DNA from: JACMLD01 sp038229695
GTDB taxonomy: Bacteria > Bacteroidota > Bacteroidia > Chitinophagales > Chitinophagaceae
Assembly (NCBI GenBank): GCA_038229695.1
Contig: JBBROE010000007.1
Location: forward strand, 4,238-68,237
Length of the DNA stretch: 64,000 bases
Direction: 5' to 3'
Positions 54,579 through 63,511 of this stretch are shown piece after piece. The notes below the pieces were generated by a model. It was not told the DNA's origin and ran no database searches. It worked only from the letters and a program-made list of their open reading frames with translations. The position numbers and the translations under genes are program-made. How positions within the stretch are numbered: position 1 is the first letter of the stretch; every line of letters starts with the position of its first letter.

Positions 54579-54743
54579 GATAAATAGTTGCCTGTACATT
54601 ATGATAGACATCAGCCGTATGACAAACGCTGTACCATTTTTAAAAAAAGTCTGTACCACGAAGCGGTAATTTTTTGAAAACACTGTTAAGAAATTGACAA
54701 CAGCTTTACGCCCGTCGTCAAGACTGGATTGAACGCAACCCGT

Positions 54744-54751
54744 TAGCTTTG
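54744..54751 (+). promoter_or_regulatory. Candidate -7 promoter element for the second M23 gene
   Basis: TAGCTTTG fits TAnnTTTG exactly and would give a leader of about 120 nt. The TTG at 54729-54731 is only 12 bp away, and CTG at 54724-54726 is at 17 bp, so the -33 box is weak. Confidence 0.38.
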
Positions 54752-54875
54752 CACGGACAAGCGCGTGGTTAACCGAAAATTCCGGCAACAGTTAGTGGTG
54801 TTTTTACCCGGCGATCTGCAGTGAGCTTCCCGCGCGTTACGGGGGATAAGCGGTGAAGCAGTAAAAAAATATAAC

Positions 54876-56582
54876 ATGAAGGGGTTTTGTTTAATGATCT
54901 TGCTCTGTGCAGCCAACAGCGGCCACAGCCAGTTAAACAAAATTGTGGTTTACCCGAAAGGTTATTTTCGCAGCCCGCTTGATATCCCTTTGACCCTGGC
55001 GGGCAATTTCGGCGAGCTTAGGCCGAACCACTTTCACATGGGGTTCGATCTGAAAACTGATCACCATGAGAATATGCCGGTTCATGCTGCGGCGGACGGG
55101 TATATTGCGAAGATAAAAATAGAACCTGCTGGCTTTGGGCGCGCGATTTACATCAACCATCCCAATGGGCTCACTACCGTTTATGCGCACCTGAACGCCT
55201 TCGTTCCGGGGCTGGAGGACTGGATAACCAAACAGCAGTACAGCCGTGAGACCTGGCGCATCTTTGCCGATCTGCCGCCGGGGTTATTTTCCATAAAGAA
55301 AGGTGATCTCATTGCCCACAGCGGTAACACCGGGGGAAGCCAGGGTCCCCATCTCCATTTTGAAATCAGGGCTACGGAAGGCGACGTCAACCTGAACCCG
55401 GTATTGTTTGGACTGCCATTTCTAGACGACACCCGCCCTGTAGTCAGTGGGTTTGCCATTTATGACAGGCAGAGAAGCGTCTATGAGCAGGTGCCAGTAA
55501 TGCTGGCAGTGAAAAAGTCGGCCGGGGGTTACGAGCCGGCAGCGGGAATCGCCATTGTGCACACGCCCCTCATCAGTTTCGGCATACGTGCTTTTGACAC
55601 ACAGACCGGTTCCGGTAATCACCTGGGTATTTTCGAAGCGGCGTTGTACGACGATGAAAAGTATGTGATTGGATTCAGGATGGACCGCATCAGTTACGAC
55701 AACACCCGTAACATCAACGCGCATATTGATTACCGGACGCATGCGTCTGGCGGCCCGTATGTCCAGCAGCTGTTCCGGCTGCCAGGGTACCTCCATTCCA
55801 TTTACCAGCCCGAAACAGCAGATGGCACAATTGATCTTACGGATGGGGCGGTTCACCAGGTCCGCATCGTGGTTAAGGATGGTTTTGAAAATGCCAGTTC
55901 GCTGGCGATACCCGTCCGATTCAGCGGGGCTACGCCACCGGAAGCTGTGCGCCCGGGTAAATTATTTTATCCCTTTCAACCGGATGGCATGGAGCTGCCC
56001 GGGGTAGCGTTTTATATCGGGGAACACAGCCTGTATGATTCGGTGCACATCGGCATCAGCCAGGTTCAGCCGGCAACAGGGGAGGCGGTGTCACCGCAAT
56101 TTAGTATCGGGAATGCCGACATTCCACTACAGGATTCCGTGTTAATCAGGATAAGACCTTCTGTGCCGCTCGATGCCATGCAGCTGCAGCGTACCGTTAT
56201 GGAATGCCGCTCAGGCACTCATCCTACCGTTGTTAAAGTAGCATGGCAGAAAGGCTGGGCGGCAGCGCATGTGCGGGAGCTGGGCAAGTTCAGGCTGCTT
56301 ACGGACCAGACTGCTCCGCAGATCATCCCGGTGGGCGTCAAAAATGCGGCAAGCCTGGGCCGTGCTTCCAGCATAACACTTTCGGTTCGGGATAACCGGG
56401 GCGTTGTAAAGAATTTCAGGGCAACATTAGATGGAAAATGGCTGCGGTTTAGCAACGACAAGGGGCGGAACTTCGTGTATATCTTTGATGCGCGGTGTGG
56501 CAGGGGAAAACACGAGTTGCAGGTTACCGCAAAGGACGAAGCCGGCAATACCGCGCAGCGGTCCTTTTTGTTTACGCGCTAA
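54876..56582 (+). CDS. Secreted M23 family peptidase with long C-terminal region
   Basis: 568 aa with signal peptide MKGFCLMILLCAANSGHSQ. The M23 domain occupies about residues 30-185: AGNFGELRPNHFHMGFDLKT supplies the HFHMGFD metal site, then VYAHLNAFV and GPHLHFEIRATEG with HLHFE. The zinc ligands (His, Asp, His) are intact, so it may cleave peptidoglycan cross-links. The remaining about 380 residues form beta-rich segments such as FGIRAFDTQTGSGNHLGIFE and a terminal Ig-like stretch with SITLSVRDNRGVVKNFRATL and HELQVTAKDEAGNTA. This second part may position the enzyme or bind sugars. The gene is 19 nt before bcp. Confidence 0.88.
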   Translation: MKGFCLMILLCAANSGHSQLNKIVVYPKGYFRSPLDIPLTLAGNFGELRPNHFHMGFDLKTDHHENMPVHAAADGYIAKIKIEPAGFGRAIYINHPNGLTTVYAHLNAFVPGLEDWITKQQYSRETWRIFADLPPGLFSIKKGDLIAHSGNTGGSQGPHLHFEIRATEGDVNLNPVLFGLPFLDDTRPVVSGFAIYDRQRSVYEQVPVMLAVKKSAGGYEPAAGIAIVHTPLISFGIRAFDTQTGSGNHLGIFEAALYDDEKYVIGFRMDRISYDNTRNINAHIDYRTHASGGPYVQQLFRLPGYLHSIYQPETADGTIDLTDGAVHQVRIVVKDGFENASSLAIPVRFSGATPPEAVRPGKLFYPFQPDGMELPGVAFYIGEHSLYDSVHIGISQVQPATGEAVSPQFSIGNADIPLQDSVLIRIRPSVPLDAMQLQRTVMECRSGTHPTVVKVAWQKGWAAAHVRELGKFRLLTDQTAPQIIPVGVKNAASLGRASSITLSVRDNRGVVKNFRATLDGKWLRFSNDKGRNFVYIFDARCGRGKHELQVTAKDEAGNTAQRSFLFTR

Positions 56583-56601
56583 TATAAATTCAAATAACGT
56601 T

Positions 56602-57078
56602 ATGAACAGGGCATTACAGGAAGGCAATAAGGCACCGGCTTTCAGGGCGGTGGACGACAACGGGCAGCCGCAGTCGCTCGCTGACTACAAGGGGAAAAGG
56701 CTGGTACTTTATTTTTATCCGTCTGACGACACACCAGCGTGCACGGTACAGGCCTGTAACCTCAGGGATAACTTCGGGTCATTGAAAAAAGCAGGGATAA
56801 CCATCCTTGGCATCAGCCCGGATGATACTGCCAGCCACAGGAAGTTCCGTGAAAAGTTTGATTTACCCTTCCCGCTGCTGGCTGATCCGGAGCATAAAAT
56901 CATCGATAAGTACGGGGTTTGGGGGCCGAAAAAATTATATGGCCGTGAATATACCGGGTTACACCGCACCACATTCCTGGTGGATCAAAAGGGGATCATC
57001 CGTAAAATATTTTTACGACCGCGGAACAAACAGCATGCGGAAGAAATTATGGAAGCGTGGAGCGTACTGGATAAGTGA
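56602..57078 (+). CDS. bcp: Thioredoxin-dependent peroxiredoxin, BCP type
   Basis: Reduces hydrogen peroxide and organic hydroperoxides using thioredoxin. 158 aa from the ATG at 56602, which gives the family N-terminus MNRALQEGNKAPAF; the longer frame from 56431 overlaps the M23 gene. The catalytic region is YFYPSDDTPACTVQACNLRD: Cys47 is the peroxidatic residue and Cys52 the resolving one, in the BCP/PrxQ arrangement. The conserved GISPDDTASHRKFREKFDLP and the C-terminal HRTTFLVDQKGIIRKIF complete the fold. It converges with the NodB-like gene, with a spacer of 24 nt. Confidence 0.95.
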   Translation: MNRALQEGNKAPAFRAVDDNGQPQSLADYKGKRLVLYFYPSDDTPACTVQACNLRDNFGSLKKAGITILGISPDDTASHRKFREKFDLPFPLLADPEHKIIDKYGVWGPKKLYGREYTGLHRTTFLVDQKGIIRKIFLRPRNKQHAEEIMEAWSVLDK

Positions 57079-57102
57079 TCCCCCGGCACAGACGCGGTGT
57101 AA

Positions 57103-58431
57103 TCAGAAATTATAAGCGTCCCAGTAGACACTTTCTTTCATAAACAATTCATACATCTCCTTCCAGCCTTTTAACATTTTGTCCGAACCGAGAAAGCTGT
57201 TGTGCCAGATGGTTACCATCAGGCCATTGAGTTTCTTTATGGTGTTGTAATAATAAACCAGCTCGTCATAAGCCTGCCGGGGATCGATTTTCTGCTCATG
57301 AAACGCGGTGGAGTCCATGAAGCAGAAGGGGAAAAGGTGCAGGTCAGTGGCGATATTTTTTTCAAGGTCGAACCAGAAAAACGAAGAGGCCACGGAAGCC
57401 CGGAAGCCATTGATGCTGCCGTAACCCATGGAATAATCTTTCAGCAATCCGCAGGAAATGTATCGCTGGTAATTTTGAGGCAGCAGGAATTTGATGTAGT
57501 GCTGGCGGGTATGGACAATTTTCCGTTCGGCAATCACTTCCATCCAGTCTTTTTCTTCACGTAGTATTTGATCCGACTGGGCGACACTGCTTTGCCAGGA
57601 AGGGTGAAGCCCCACCTTATAGACTACGGCAAAATAGGCGATAAGTTCCTGCAGGGCTTTGGAAGAGGTATCGGTGTTCCGGTCATAGCCCTGTAATTTT
57701 TGGGCGACGAGGAAAAAATAGATGGGTTTTATTTTGCAATAGAGATGTAGCGCATCTAACCATTCGTAAGCATCGTAGGGGTCAGGAATGGTTCCGCGGA
57801 GCACCTGCCAACGTTCTTTGATAAGATGAAACCTGCCGCTTTTAGCTGCGGATGCGATGCCGGCAGCTTGCCGGAAAAGACTTTTATGCCGGTAAGACCA
57901 GGCCATGTCGATATCGTAAGACGGAATATATTTAAACGGCCTGCGGCGAAAGGTCAGTTCAGGAAATTTTTTCTTCAGGCTTTGTTTCAGATCATTCAGC
58001 CAGAAATTGACCACAGGTTGGTTGATAAAATGTTCTTTGAAAGCCAGCGAGGCCGTATGGGGGAACCTGCCGTATTCATCGGGGTCAAAAGGCAGGTATT
58101 CTTCGTACCGGCTCAACAGGTAGAAAGAAGCCGCCAGCAGATCGAAAGGAAAATCTCCTTTGGTTTGGAAAAACGCCATATGGTAATTCACTTCAAAACA
58201 CTCGAGAGGCTGGGGCTGGATGGTCGTTTCAAAAAGAAGGGGAACGGGCTGCAGGTAAAATTCCTGTTCCGAATAGTCCTGGTCTGAATAATTGAAGCGG
58301 GGTCCTGTGGAGGCCTTAAACAATTCCCGGTTGGTGGTGAAAGCAATGGGTGAATCAAATAAATCAGTGCCGATAAAATCTACAATATAGCGAAGCCTGT
58401 TGGTAATGGTATGCGCGTAGAATAGTAACAT
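57103..58431 (-). CDS. Polysaccharide-deacetylase-like protein with DUF7033-type N-terminus
   Basis: 442 aa. Residues 1-130 look like the DUF7033-type region found in Bacteroidota deacetylase-like proteins: LLFYAHTITNRLRYIVDFIG and ECFEVNYHMAFFQTKGDFPF. The catalytic part from about 165 has YIPSYDIDMAWSYRHKS, where DID corresponds to the Asp-Asp motif of NodB enzymes, and VGLHPSWQSS near 275, corresponding to the metal-binding His region. The usual HxxxH is reduced, so activity may be altered. No signal peptide or transmembrane segment, which suggests a cytoplasmic protein acting on a sugar precursor or glycolipid. A good promoter lies upstream and overlaps the end of lutB. Confidence 0.75.
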   Translation of the reverse strand: MLLFYAHTITNRLRYIVDFIGTDLFDSPIAFTTNRELFKASTGPRFNYSDQDYSEQEFYLQPVPLLFETTIQPQPLECFEVNYHMAFFQTKGDFPFDLLAASFYLLSRYEEYLPFDPDEYGRFPHTASLAFKEHFINQPVVNFWLNDLKQSLKKKFPELTFRRRPFKYIPSYDIDMAWSYRHKSLFRQAAGIASAAKSGRFHLIKERWQVLRGTIPDPYDAYEWLDALHLYCKIKPIYFFLVAQKLQGYDRNTDTSSKALQELIAYFAVVYKVGLHPSWQSSVAQSDQILREEKDWMEVIAERKIVHTRQHYIKFLLPQNYQRYISCGLLKDYSMGYGSINGFRASVASSFFWFDLEKNIATDLHLFPFCFMDSTAFHEQKIDPRQAYDELVYYYNTIKKLNGLMVTIWHNSFLGSDKMLKGWKEMYELFMKESVYWDAYNF

Positions 58432-58435
58432 CCGT

Positions 58436-58466
58436 ATAAAAATAACAGCCTGCGTATGCCGGCTGT
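58436..58466 (-). terminator. lutB: Possible terminator after lutB
   Basis: Minus strand ACAGCC (58466-58461) pairs with GGCTGT (58450-58445) around a ten-base loop, followed by a T-rich run. The stem is only 6 bp and overlaps the likely start site of the next transcript, so it is not certain. Confidence 0.4.
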
Positions 58467-58469
58467 CTA

Positions 58470-58501
58470 CAAATATATTCGCTTAATTCTTTTCCTGTCA
58501 A
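58470..58501 (-). promoter_or_regulatory. Promoter of the NodB-like gene
   Basis: Minus strand TTG at 58501-58499, 21-bp spacer, TATATTTG at 58477-58470. It fits the Bacteroidota consensus and gives a leader of about 30 nt. The -33 box lies in the last codons of lutB. Confidence 0.52.
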
Positions 58502-59871
58502 TCATTCTTCCGTTTCCAGCGCTCATTAAAAGTCTGAGTCGAAAAATCGAGGTTCGCCCGACCGGTGGTCCAGCCTTTAAAAACTTTATTCACCATCCAG
58601 TTCTTAATTCCCGCATTACCACGGTTCATCAAGGAACGGCTAAGGCTTGCACGTTTCCAGACGGACCAAGCCAATTTTTCCATCCCTGACGGGTACCCGG
58701 CATTAACTGCTTCTTCCCGGTTTTCCAGTAATAACTGGTGCAGATTAATCTTTACTGCGCACACCTCTGTACAGTTACCGCATAACGATGATGCATAGCT
58801 TAAGTGTTTCCACTCATTCATTTCTTTCAGGTGGGGTGTAATGATCGCACCGATAGGACCACTGTAGGTAGTACCGTAACTGTGACCGCCGATATTTTTA
58901 TATACCGGGCATGCATTCAGGCAGGCACCACAACGGATACAGTATAGGCTTTCCCGTGTTTTTGGGTTAGCCAGCAGGTTGGTTCTGCCATTGTCGAGCA
59001 GGATCACATACATCTCCTCCGGTCCGTCCTTTTCCCCGGGCTGTCGCGGTCCGCTGATGATGCTGTTGTACACCGTCAGCTGCTGCCCTGTTCCAAATGT
59101 GGAAAGCAGGGGCCAGAACAGCGCCAGGTCGGTAAGCGACGGGATTATTTTTTCGATGCCGGCGATGGCAATATGCGTTTTAGGAAAGGCACTGCTCAGC
59201 CTGGCATTGCCTTCGTTTTCCGTTACGGCGATGGAGCCGGTGTCGGCGATAAGGAAGTTAGCCCCTGTGACGCCAATTTCCGCAGCCGGGTATTTCGCCC
59301 GCAGGAGGTCCCGGGCCACCAGCGTCAGGGCTTCCGGGGAAAGGTTTGGTGCAGTATGCAGTTTTTGGTTAAACAGCTTGGCAACATCTTCCTTGCTTTT
59401 GTGCATGGCCGGGGTAACAATATGGTAGGGTGCTTCGCCGTCAAGTTGCTGAATATATTCGCCGAGGTCGGTTTCTATGCTTTCAATGCCCTGCGCGGCC
59501 AGGAAATCATTAAGCTTGATTTCTTCGGTGACCATACTCTTGCTTTTTACCAGGGTCCGGCAGCCCTTCGCCGAACAAATTTTCCCAATGGCAGCCAAGG
59601 CCGCCGGCGCATCTTCGGCCCATACCACTTTTCCACCCCTGGCGGTAAAAGCTTTTTCAAAATTTTCGAGCTGGGTATCGAGGGTTTCCAGGGCCCTCCA
59701 TTTAATATTTTTTGCTTTTTCCCGGGCAGTTTCCAGGTCGTGAAACTGGCTTTTCCCTGCAGGCACAGCCTGGTTGTACCGGCCAATATTAAAATTTATT
59801 TTCCGGCGGTGATCCAGGTCTGCAGCCCTGAACGTGCTTTTAGCGTTGAAAGTGGCAGCTGATTCAGACAT
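58498..59871 (-). CDS. lutB: LUD-domain iron-sulfur protein, LutB type
   Basis: 457 aa, the LutB/YkgF type: an N-terminal LUD domain with KSKSMVTEEIKLNDFLAAQG, GITIETDLGEY-like GIESIETDLGEYIQQLDG, GVTGANFLIADTGSIAVTEN and EGNARLSSAFPKTHIAIAG, then a ferredoxin-like part with CIRCGACLNACPVYKNIGGH and CGNCTEVCAVKINLHQLLLE, two 4Fe-4S clusters. In the LutABC complex it transfers electrons from L-lactate oxidation. It lies 47 nt after a DUF3109 gene on the same strand and about 18.5 kb from lutC. No LutA was found nearby. Function in lactate oxidation is the standard assignment and is inferred. Confidence 0.92.
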   Translation of the reverse strand: MSESAATFNAKSTFRAADLDHRRKINFNIGRYNQAVPAGKSQFHDLETAREKAKNIKWRALETLDTQLENFEKAFTARGGKVVWAEDAPAALAAIGKICSAKGCRTLVKSKSMVTEEIKLNDFLAAQGIESIETDLGEYIQQLDGEAPYHIVTPAMHKSKEDVAKLFNQKLHTAPNLSPEALTLVARDLLRAKYPAAEIGVTGANFLIADTGSIAVTENEGNARLSSAFPKTHIAIAGIEKIIPSLTDLALFWPLLSTFGTGQQLTVYNSIISGPRQPGEKDGPEEMYVILLDNGRTNLLANPKTRESLYCIRCGACLNACPVYKNIGGHSYGTTYSGPIGAIITPHLKEMNEWKHLSYASSLCGNCTEVCAVKINLHQLLLENREEAVNAGYPSGMEKLAWSVWKRASLSRSLMNRGNAGIKNWMVNKVFKGWTTGRANLDFSTQTFNERWKRKND

Positions 59872-59918
59872 GATTTTTATCCCGGTTTACTTGATGAGAT
59901 TGTTAAGATGGAAACCGG

Positions 59919-60527
59919 TTATTCTTCCCCGTTACCAGTACTCTTTTTCTTTGACTTGCTGAAGTGGCTTTGCGCAACTTTTTCCAGCAGCGCATAAAAA
60001 TCTTCACCGTATTTCCTGATCAGGGCATTTTTAAGAAAAACGTAGGTGGGCACTTTCAATTTTGTTCCGAGTGCGCAGGCCGGGCTGCAGAGGCCTTCCC
60101 TTGGCTCATAATTCAGCATTTCATAGGCTTTGCTTTTGGTGACCTTGATAGGGTAGAGATGACAGCTCAGCGGTTTTTTCCAGGCGATTTGCCCGGCATT
60201 GTATGCCTGTTCAAAGGAACACATAATTACCCCTTTCTTATCCCGGAATCCGTAGGCACACATTTTTCCGGCGATGGTTGGCGTTACCCAGCCAAACTCC
60301 CGGTCGTACTGGTAGCGACCCTCTTTTTCCGTAACCGCGACACCGGCAGGCGTCATGTAGGGTTTTACGGTCTCGTAGGCTTTGTTCACTTCATCCAGCT
60401 CGGCCTTCGACAGCGGCGCGCCGGCATCTCCATCTTCGCAGCAGCCTCCCTTGCACTTATTGAGGTCGCAGACAAATTGCGATTCCACTATTTCGTCACT
60501 AATCAGTATATGCTCAATTTCTATCAA
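59919..60527 (-). CDS. DUF3109 family cysteine-rich protein with TTG start
   Basis: 202 aa. The start is set at the TTG codon at 60527, because AGGAG stands 6 nt before it and the family normally opens with IEIEHILISDE; the longer ATG frame from 60578 adds 17 non-conserved residues. Cys residues are frequent and paired: CDLNKCKGGCCEDGD near the N-terminus, KMCAYGF, IMCSFEQA, LSCHLYPI and GLCSPACALG, a pattern that suggests a bound iron or zinc cluster (YkgJ-like). The function is unknown. It is next to lutB (47 nt) and probably in the same transcript, so an involvement in redox metabolism or cluster handling is possible, but not shown. Confidence 0.88.
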   Translation of the reverse strand: MIEIEHILISDEIVESQFVCDLNKCKGGCCEDGDAGAPLSKAELDEVNKAYETVKPYMTPAGVAVTEKEGRYQYDREFGWVTPTIAGKMCAYGFRDKKGVIMCSFEQAYNAGQIAWKKPLSCHLYPIKVTKSKAYEMLNYEPREGLCSPACALGTKLKVPTYVFLKNALIRKYGEDFYALLEKVAQSHFSKSKKKSTGNGEE

Positions 60528-60624
60528 AGCGCTCCTATTTTGAGGTAAAATTACAGCAAAGGGTTCATCTCCCTGCAATGTGTTTGAGGTATCGGGGTAA
60601 GGAAACGGGCCGGTTAGGACAGGC

Positions 60625-61272
60625 TTAGTTCCAGGTAAGGGTATTAATGAGGTGTTTCATGTCTTGCTGAAGAAAATTGTTGACAATTCTGAGAGAGTCC
60701 GCATTTGGCGTGGCGTCGAAATAGAGCGCCCCGCGCAGGAAATTTTTTACCGAGTCGGTCACCAGGAACTGGTTGGCCGTAGCGGCGTTTCCCCCGATTT
60801 TAAAATATACGCCCCCTATGTGGTTGGCAGTGGTGAACGTACTGTCCTCAATTGAGGAGGCTTTGTACGTATGTTTATAGGTGAGCGCGTAGGAACTTTT
60901 GATGAGGTTGTCGAATGTGTTGGTGCCGAGTGAATCGATATAGGTTCCATTCGGCCCGTGTACTTTGAACCGGCTCTGGCCGCCTATGCGGAGGTAGCTG
61001 ACGTAAATTCTGCCATGAAATTGAGGGAAATCGATATTCAGCCAGTAGGGATTTTCGGGCTGGTCCTCGAAGTAGCTGCTGTCGCGGACAATCTTTGCGT
61101 AAACCGGGTAGTCAAAACTGTAGGGAAAGCCGGGCTGGCTGAAGCGCTGGTAGGCGTGTTCGGGAAACGTGATTTTAAAAAATCCCCTGGGTCTCGGGGT
61201 ATAGTTGCTGTTACAGGCAGAAAGCACGCATCCCAGGGCGAGCAGTAAAAAGCTGGTCAAACGGATATTCAT
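60625..61272 (-). CDS. gldD: Gliding motility lipoprotein GldD
   Basis: Lipoprotein needed for gliding in Flavobacterium, linked with the type IX secretion machinery in related genomes. 215 aa. The leader MNIRLTSFLLLALGCVLSAC gives lipobox LSAC with Cys20. The mature part opens with YTPRPRGFFKITFPEHAYQR, the signature of GldD, and continues with PYSFDYPVYAKIVRD and YWLNIDFPQFHGRIYVSYLR. The C-terminal GALYFDATPNADSLRIVNNF is conserved too. It lies 17 nt downstream of gldE on the same strand. Confidence 0.93.
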   Translation of the reverse strand: MNIRLTSFLLLALGCVLSACNSNYTPRPRGFFKITFPEHAYQRFSQPGFPYSFDYPVYAKIVRDSSYFEDQPENPYWLNIDFPQFHGRIYVSYLRIGGQSRFKVHGPNGTYIDSLGTNTFDNLIKSSYALTYKHTYKASSIEDSTFTTANHIGGVYFKIGGNAATANQFLVTDSVKNFLRGALYFDATPNADSLRIVNNFLQQDMKHLINTLTWN

Positions 61273-61289
61273 AAAATTTCAGTCAGGGG

Positions 61290-62621
61290 TCAGGCTGTGG
61301 GGTTAACGGATATTTTTACTTTTTTGATCCGGTTGCGATCCAGTTCCAGGATGGTAAACTCAAAATCGCCGCTGGAAATCACATCGTTCACCTGCGGAAA
61401 ACGCCCGGAGATTTCTAATATCAGGCCAGCCAGGGAATCACTTTCGCCTTTCACGGATTCAAAGGTGTCAATCGGCAGATCCATACGTTTACAGACATCG
61501 TTGATCATGGTCCGCCCCTCGAAAATGTAATTGTATTCATCAATCTTGCTATCGCCTGATTCTTCGTCATCAAATTCATCGCGGATGTCGCCGGTGATTT
61601 CTTCAAGGATGTCTTCCAGGGATACGATTCCGCTGGTTCCCCCGAATTCATCTACTACAACAGCGAAATGAATGCGCTTCTCCTGGAATTCTTTAAGCAG
61701 GTCTTCGATCAGTTTCTGTTCGTGAACAAAATAGGGCTGTCGAAGCAGGGTGAGCCAGTTGAAAGCGTCATTTTCATTGAGGTAGGGTAAAATATCTTTC
61801 GTGTGGATGATGCCGGTTACCTCATCAAGATTTTCTTTGAACACCGGCAGGCGTGAATAGTGCAGGCCGGCGATTCTGCTGATGAGCGCAGGGAAAGAGA
61901 GGTCCTGGTTGATGCCACAAACATCGAGCCTTGTGGTCATCACCTGTTTCACCGTGATATTGCCAAATTTCACTATGCCCCGGAGAATATTTTTTTCTTT
62001 AACCGTAGCATCCGTACTTGCGGTATTGTCGATCGCACTGTCCAGTTCGTCCAGGCTATAGGAAGTTGCTTTTTTACCCAGGAAAGATTCAATGCTGTCA
62101 GACATGCCAACCAGTCCTACGCTTATCCGCCGGAACAGGTAGTGGATAATTTCCACGATATAAGAAGCGTTATACGCAAACCGGAGATTGTTCTGCGTGG
62201 CCCAGACCTTGGGCAGCACCTTCCCGAAAAGAACCAGGAAGAAGCTGATGATAATAATTTTAATGATCGCCAGCCAGAAACTGGCCTTCACCTCCACCAT
62301 CTGGTCCATTAAGAAATCGGACAGAATGATGATGGCAATATTTACCAGGGTTCCGGCAATGATGAGGGAGGCCAGCAAAATCTTGGGCTCTTCCAGGAGG
62401 CTGACAATCCTTTTCCATCCGGCATCCTGCTTTGTCTTCAGCATATTCACTTCCCGGTAGCTCAGCGAAAAGAACGCGACTTCAGCACCTGACACAAAAA
62501 ACGATACCAGCAACAGGAAAAGAATCAGTACGGCGAGCAGCGTAATACCCTGTGGGTTGGCTGCCAGTAAAAAAAACAAATGGAGATGAAAAAGCGCACT
62601 GATATCCGGGAGGTAATCCAA
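61290..62621 (-). CDS. gldE: Gliding motility-associated protein GldE (CNNM/CBS domain)
   Basis: 443 aa. The N-terminal part is a CNNM-type membrane domain of three to four helices (LLAVLILFLLLVSFFVSGAE, about 26-45, and SFWLAIIKIIIISFFLVLFG near 117). A CBS pair follows with VKQVMTTRLDVCGINQDLSF and YFVHEQKLIEDLLKEFQEKR, and a CorC/HlyC domain with VVDEFGGTSGIVSLEDILEE and then FEGRTMINDVCKRMDLPIDT. GldE is related to magnesium/cobalt efflux proteins and supports GldD. The gene order mutY, ssb, gldE, gldD on one strand is typical of this phylum. Confidence 0.93.
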   Translation of the reverse strand: MDYLPDISALFHLHLFFLLAANPQGITLLAVLILFLLLVSFFVSGAEVAFFSLSYREVNMLKTKQDAGWKRIVSLLEEPKILLASLIIAGTLVNIAIIILSDFLMDQMVEVKASFWLAIIKIIIISFFLVLFGKVLPKVWATQNNLRFAYNASYIVEIIHYLFRRISVGLVGMSDSIESFLGKKATSYSLDELDSAIDNTASTDATVKEKNILRGIVKFGNITVKQVMTTRLDVCGINQDLSFPALISRIAGLHYSRLPVFKENLDEVTGIIHTKDILPYLNENDAFNWLTLLRQPYFVHEQKLIEDLLKEFQEKRIHFAVVVDEFGGTSGIVSLEDILEEITGDIRDEFDDEESGDSKIDEYNYIFEGRTMINDVCKRMDLPIDTFESVKGESDSLAGLILEISGRFPQVNDVISSGDFEFTILELDRNRIKKVKISVNPTA

Positions 62622-62862
62622 AACAACTGGTTTTCGTTATTCAATGAGCGCTTTACCGGCCGGGACTGACCGGCAAAGGCTTAGTCGCAAAGTTGCAATA
62701 AAAAATTATTATCATCAGAGAAAAAGTGAGGCTATCGTTTTACCGGTAATGGATAAGGGTTCGGAATATAATGGGCCGTATGAGTCGGGAGCCGTAAAGA
62801 ACAACAGGGGCATTCCCGTTTTTATTTACCGGTAAAAATATACTGCTGGCATTGTCGGCGTG

Positions 62863-63294
62863 TTAAAATGGTAAGTCGCCGGCATGCTCGCCGGGAAGCT
62901 GTGCATCGGGATTATTGTGGTTATCCATCGGGCCTTCTGTACCTGTGCCGTGATTGCCCTCATTTCGTTTGTCGAGCATGATGAGGTTGTCCCCCACTAC
63001 TTCGGTGGCAAATTTCTTATTCCCTTCCTTGTCTTCCCAGCTGCGGGTGCGGAGCCGGCCTTCAATATACACCAGGCTGCCTTTGTGGAGATATTTTTCG
63101 GCCAGGTCTGCGAGGCCCCGCCACAACACTACCGTGTGCCATTCCGTCTGGGATATTAATTTACCTGATCGGTCTTTGTAGGTTTCAGTAGTAGCGAGAG
63201 AAAATTTGGCTACTCCAATATTTCCTTCCAGGTATTGGACATCCGGATCTTTACCAAGATTTCCGATTAGCATTACCCTGTTAACGCCTCTCAT
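62863..63294 (-). CDS. ssb: Single-stranded DNA-binding protein
   Basis: 143 aa with the OB-fold start MRGVNRVMLIGNLGKDPDVQ, the central YKDRSGKLISQTEWHTVVLW and KYLHKGSLVYIEGRLRTRSW, then a short Gly/Asn-rich linker and the acidic tip GDLPF, which binds partner proteins. The tip is Asp-Leu-Pro-Phe, slightly different from the usual Asp-Asp-Ile/Leu-Pro-Phe. It protects single-stranded DNA in replication and repair. Its length is near the short Bacteroidota form. Downstream of mutY, upstream of gldE. Confidence 0.96.
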   Translation of the reverse strand: MRGVNRVMLIGNLGKDPDVQYLEGNIGVAKFSLATTETYKDRSGKLISQTEWHTVVLWRGLADLAEKYLHKGSLVYIEGRLRTRSWEDKEGNKKFATEVVGDNLIMLDKRNEGNHGTGTEGPMDNHNNPDAQLPGEHAGDLPF

Positions 63295-63511
63295 AGTCGA
63301 TAGATTTTTATAATTGATTTCCCTCCTGTTCGCCTGCTTAAAGTTAGTTTTTTTTAACCTAAATATTAGCTTTTTTCTGGGTGCCTTAAATGGGGGAAGC
63401 AGTAAACGAAAGACACGCTAAGGCGGGATAAATCGATCTGCAGGCAATGACTATGCTGTACTGGTTTGCTAATGGGCAACAAAAAAATGAATCGAAAAAA
63501 TAGCGGGGCAG

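Noticed and set aside
62644..62835. 63-codon plus-strand frame between gldE and ssb
   Set aside because: No ribosome site, no domain and no coding character; it fits the spacer of two minus-strand genes.
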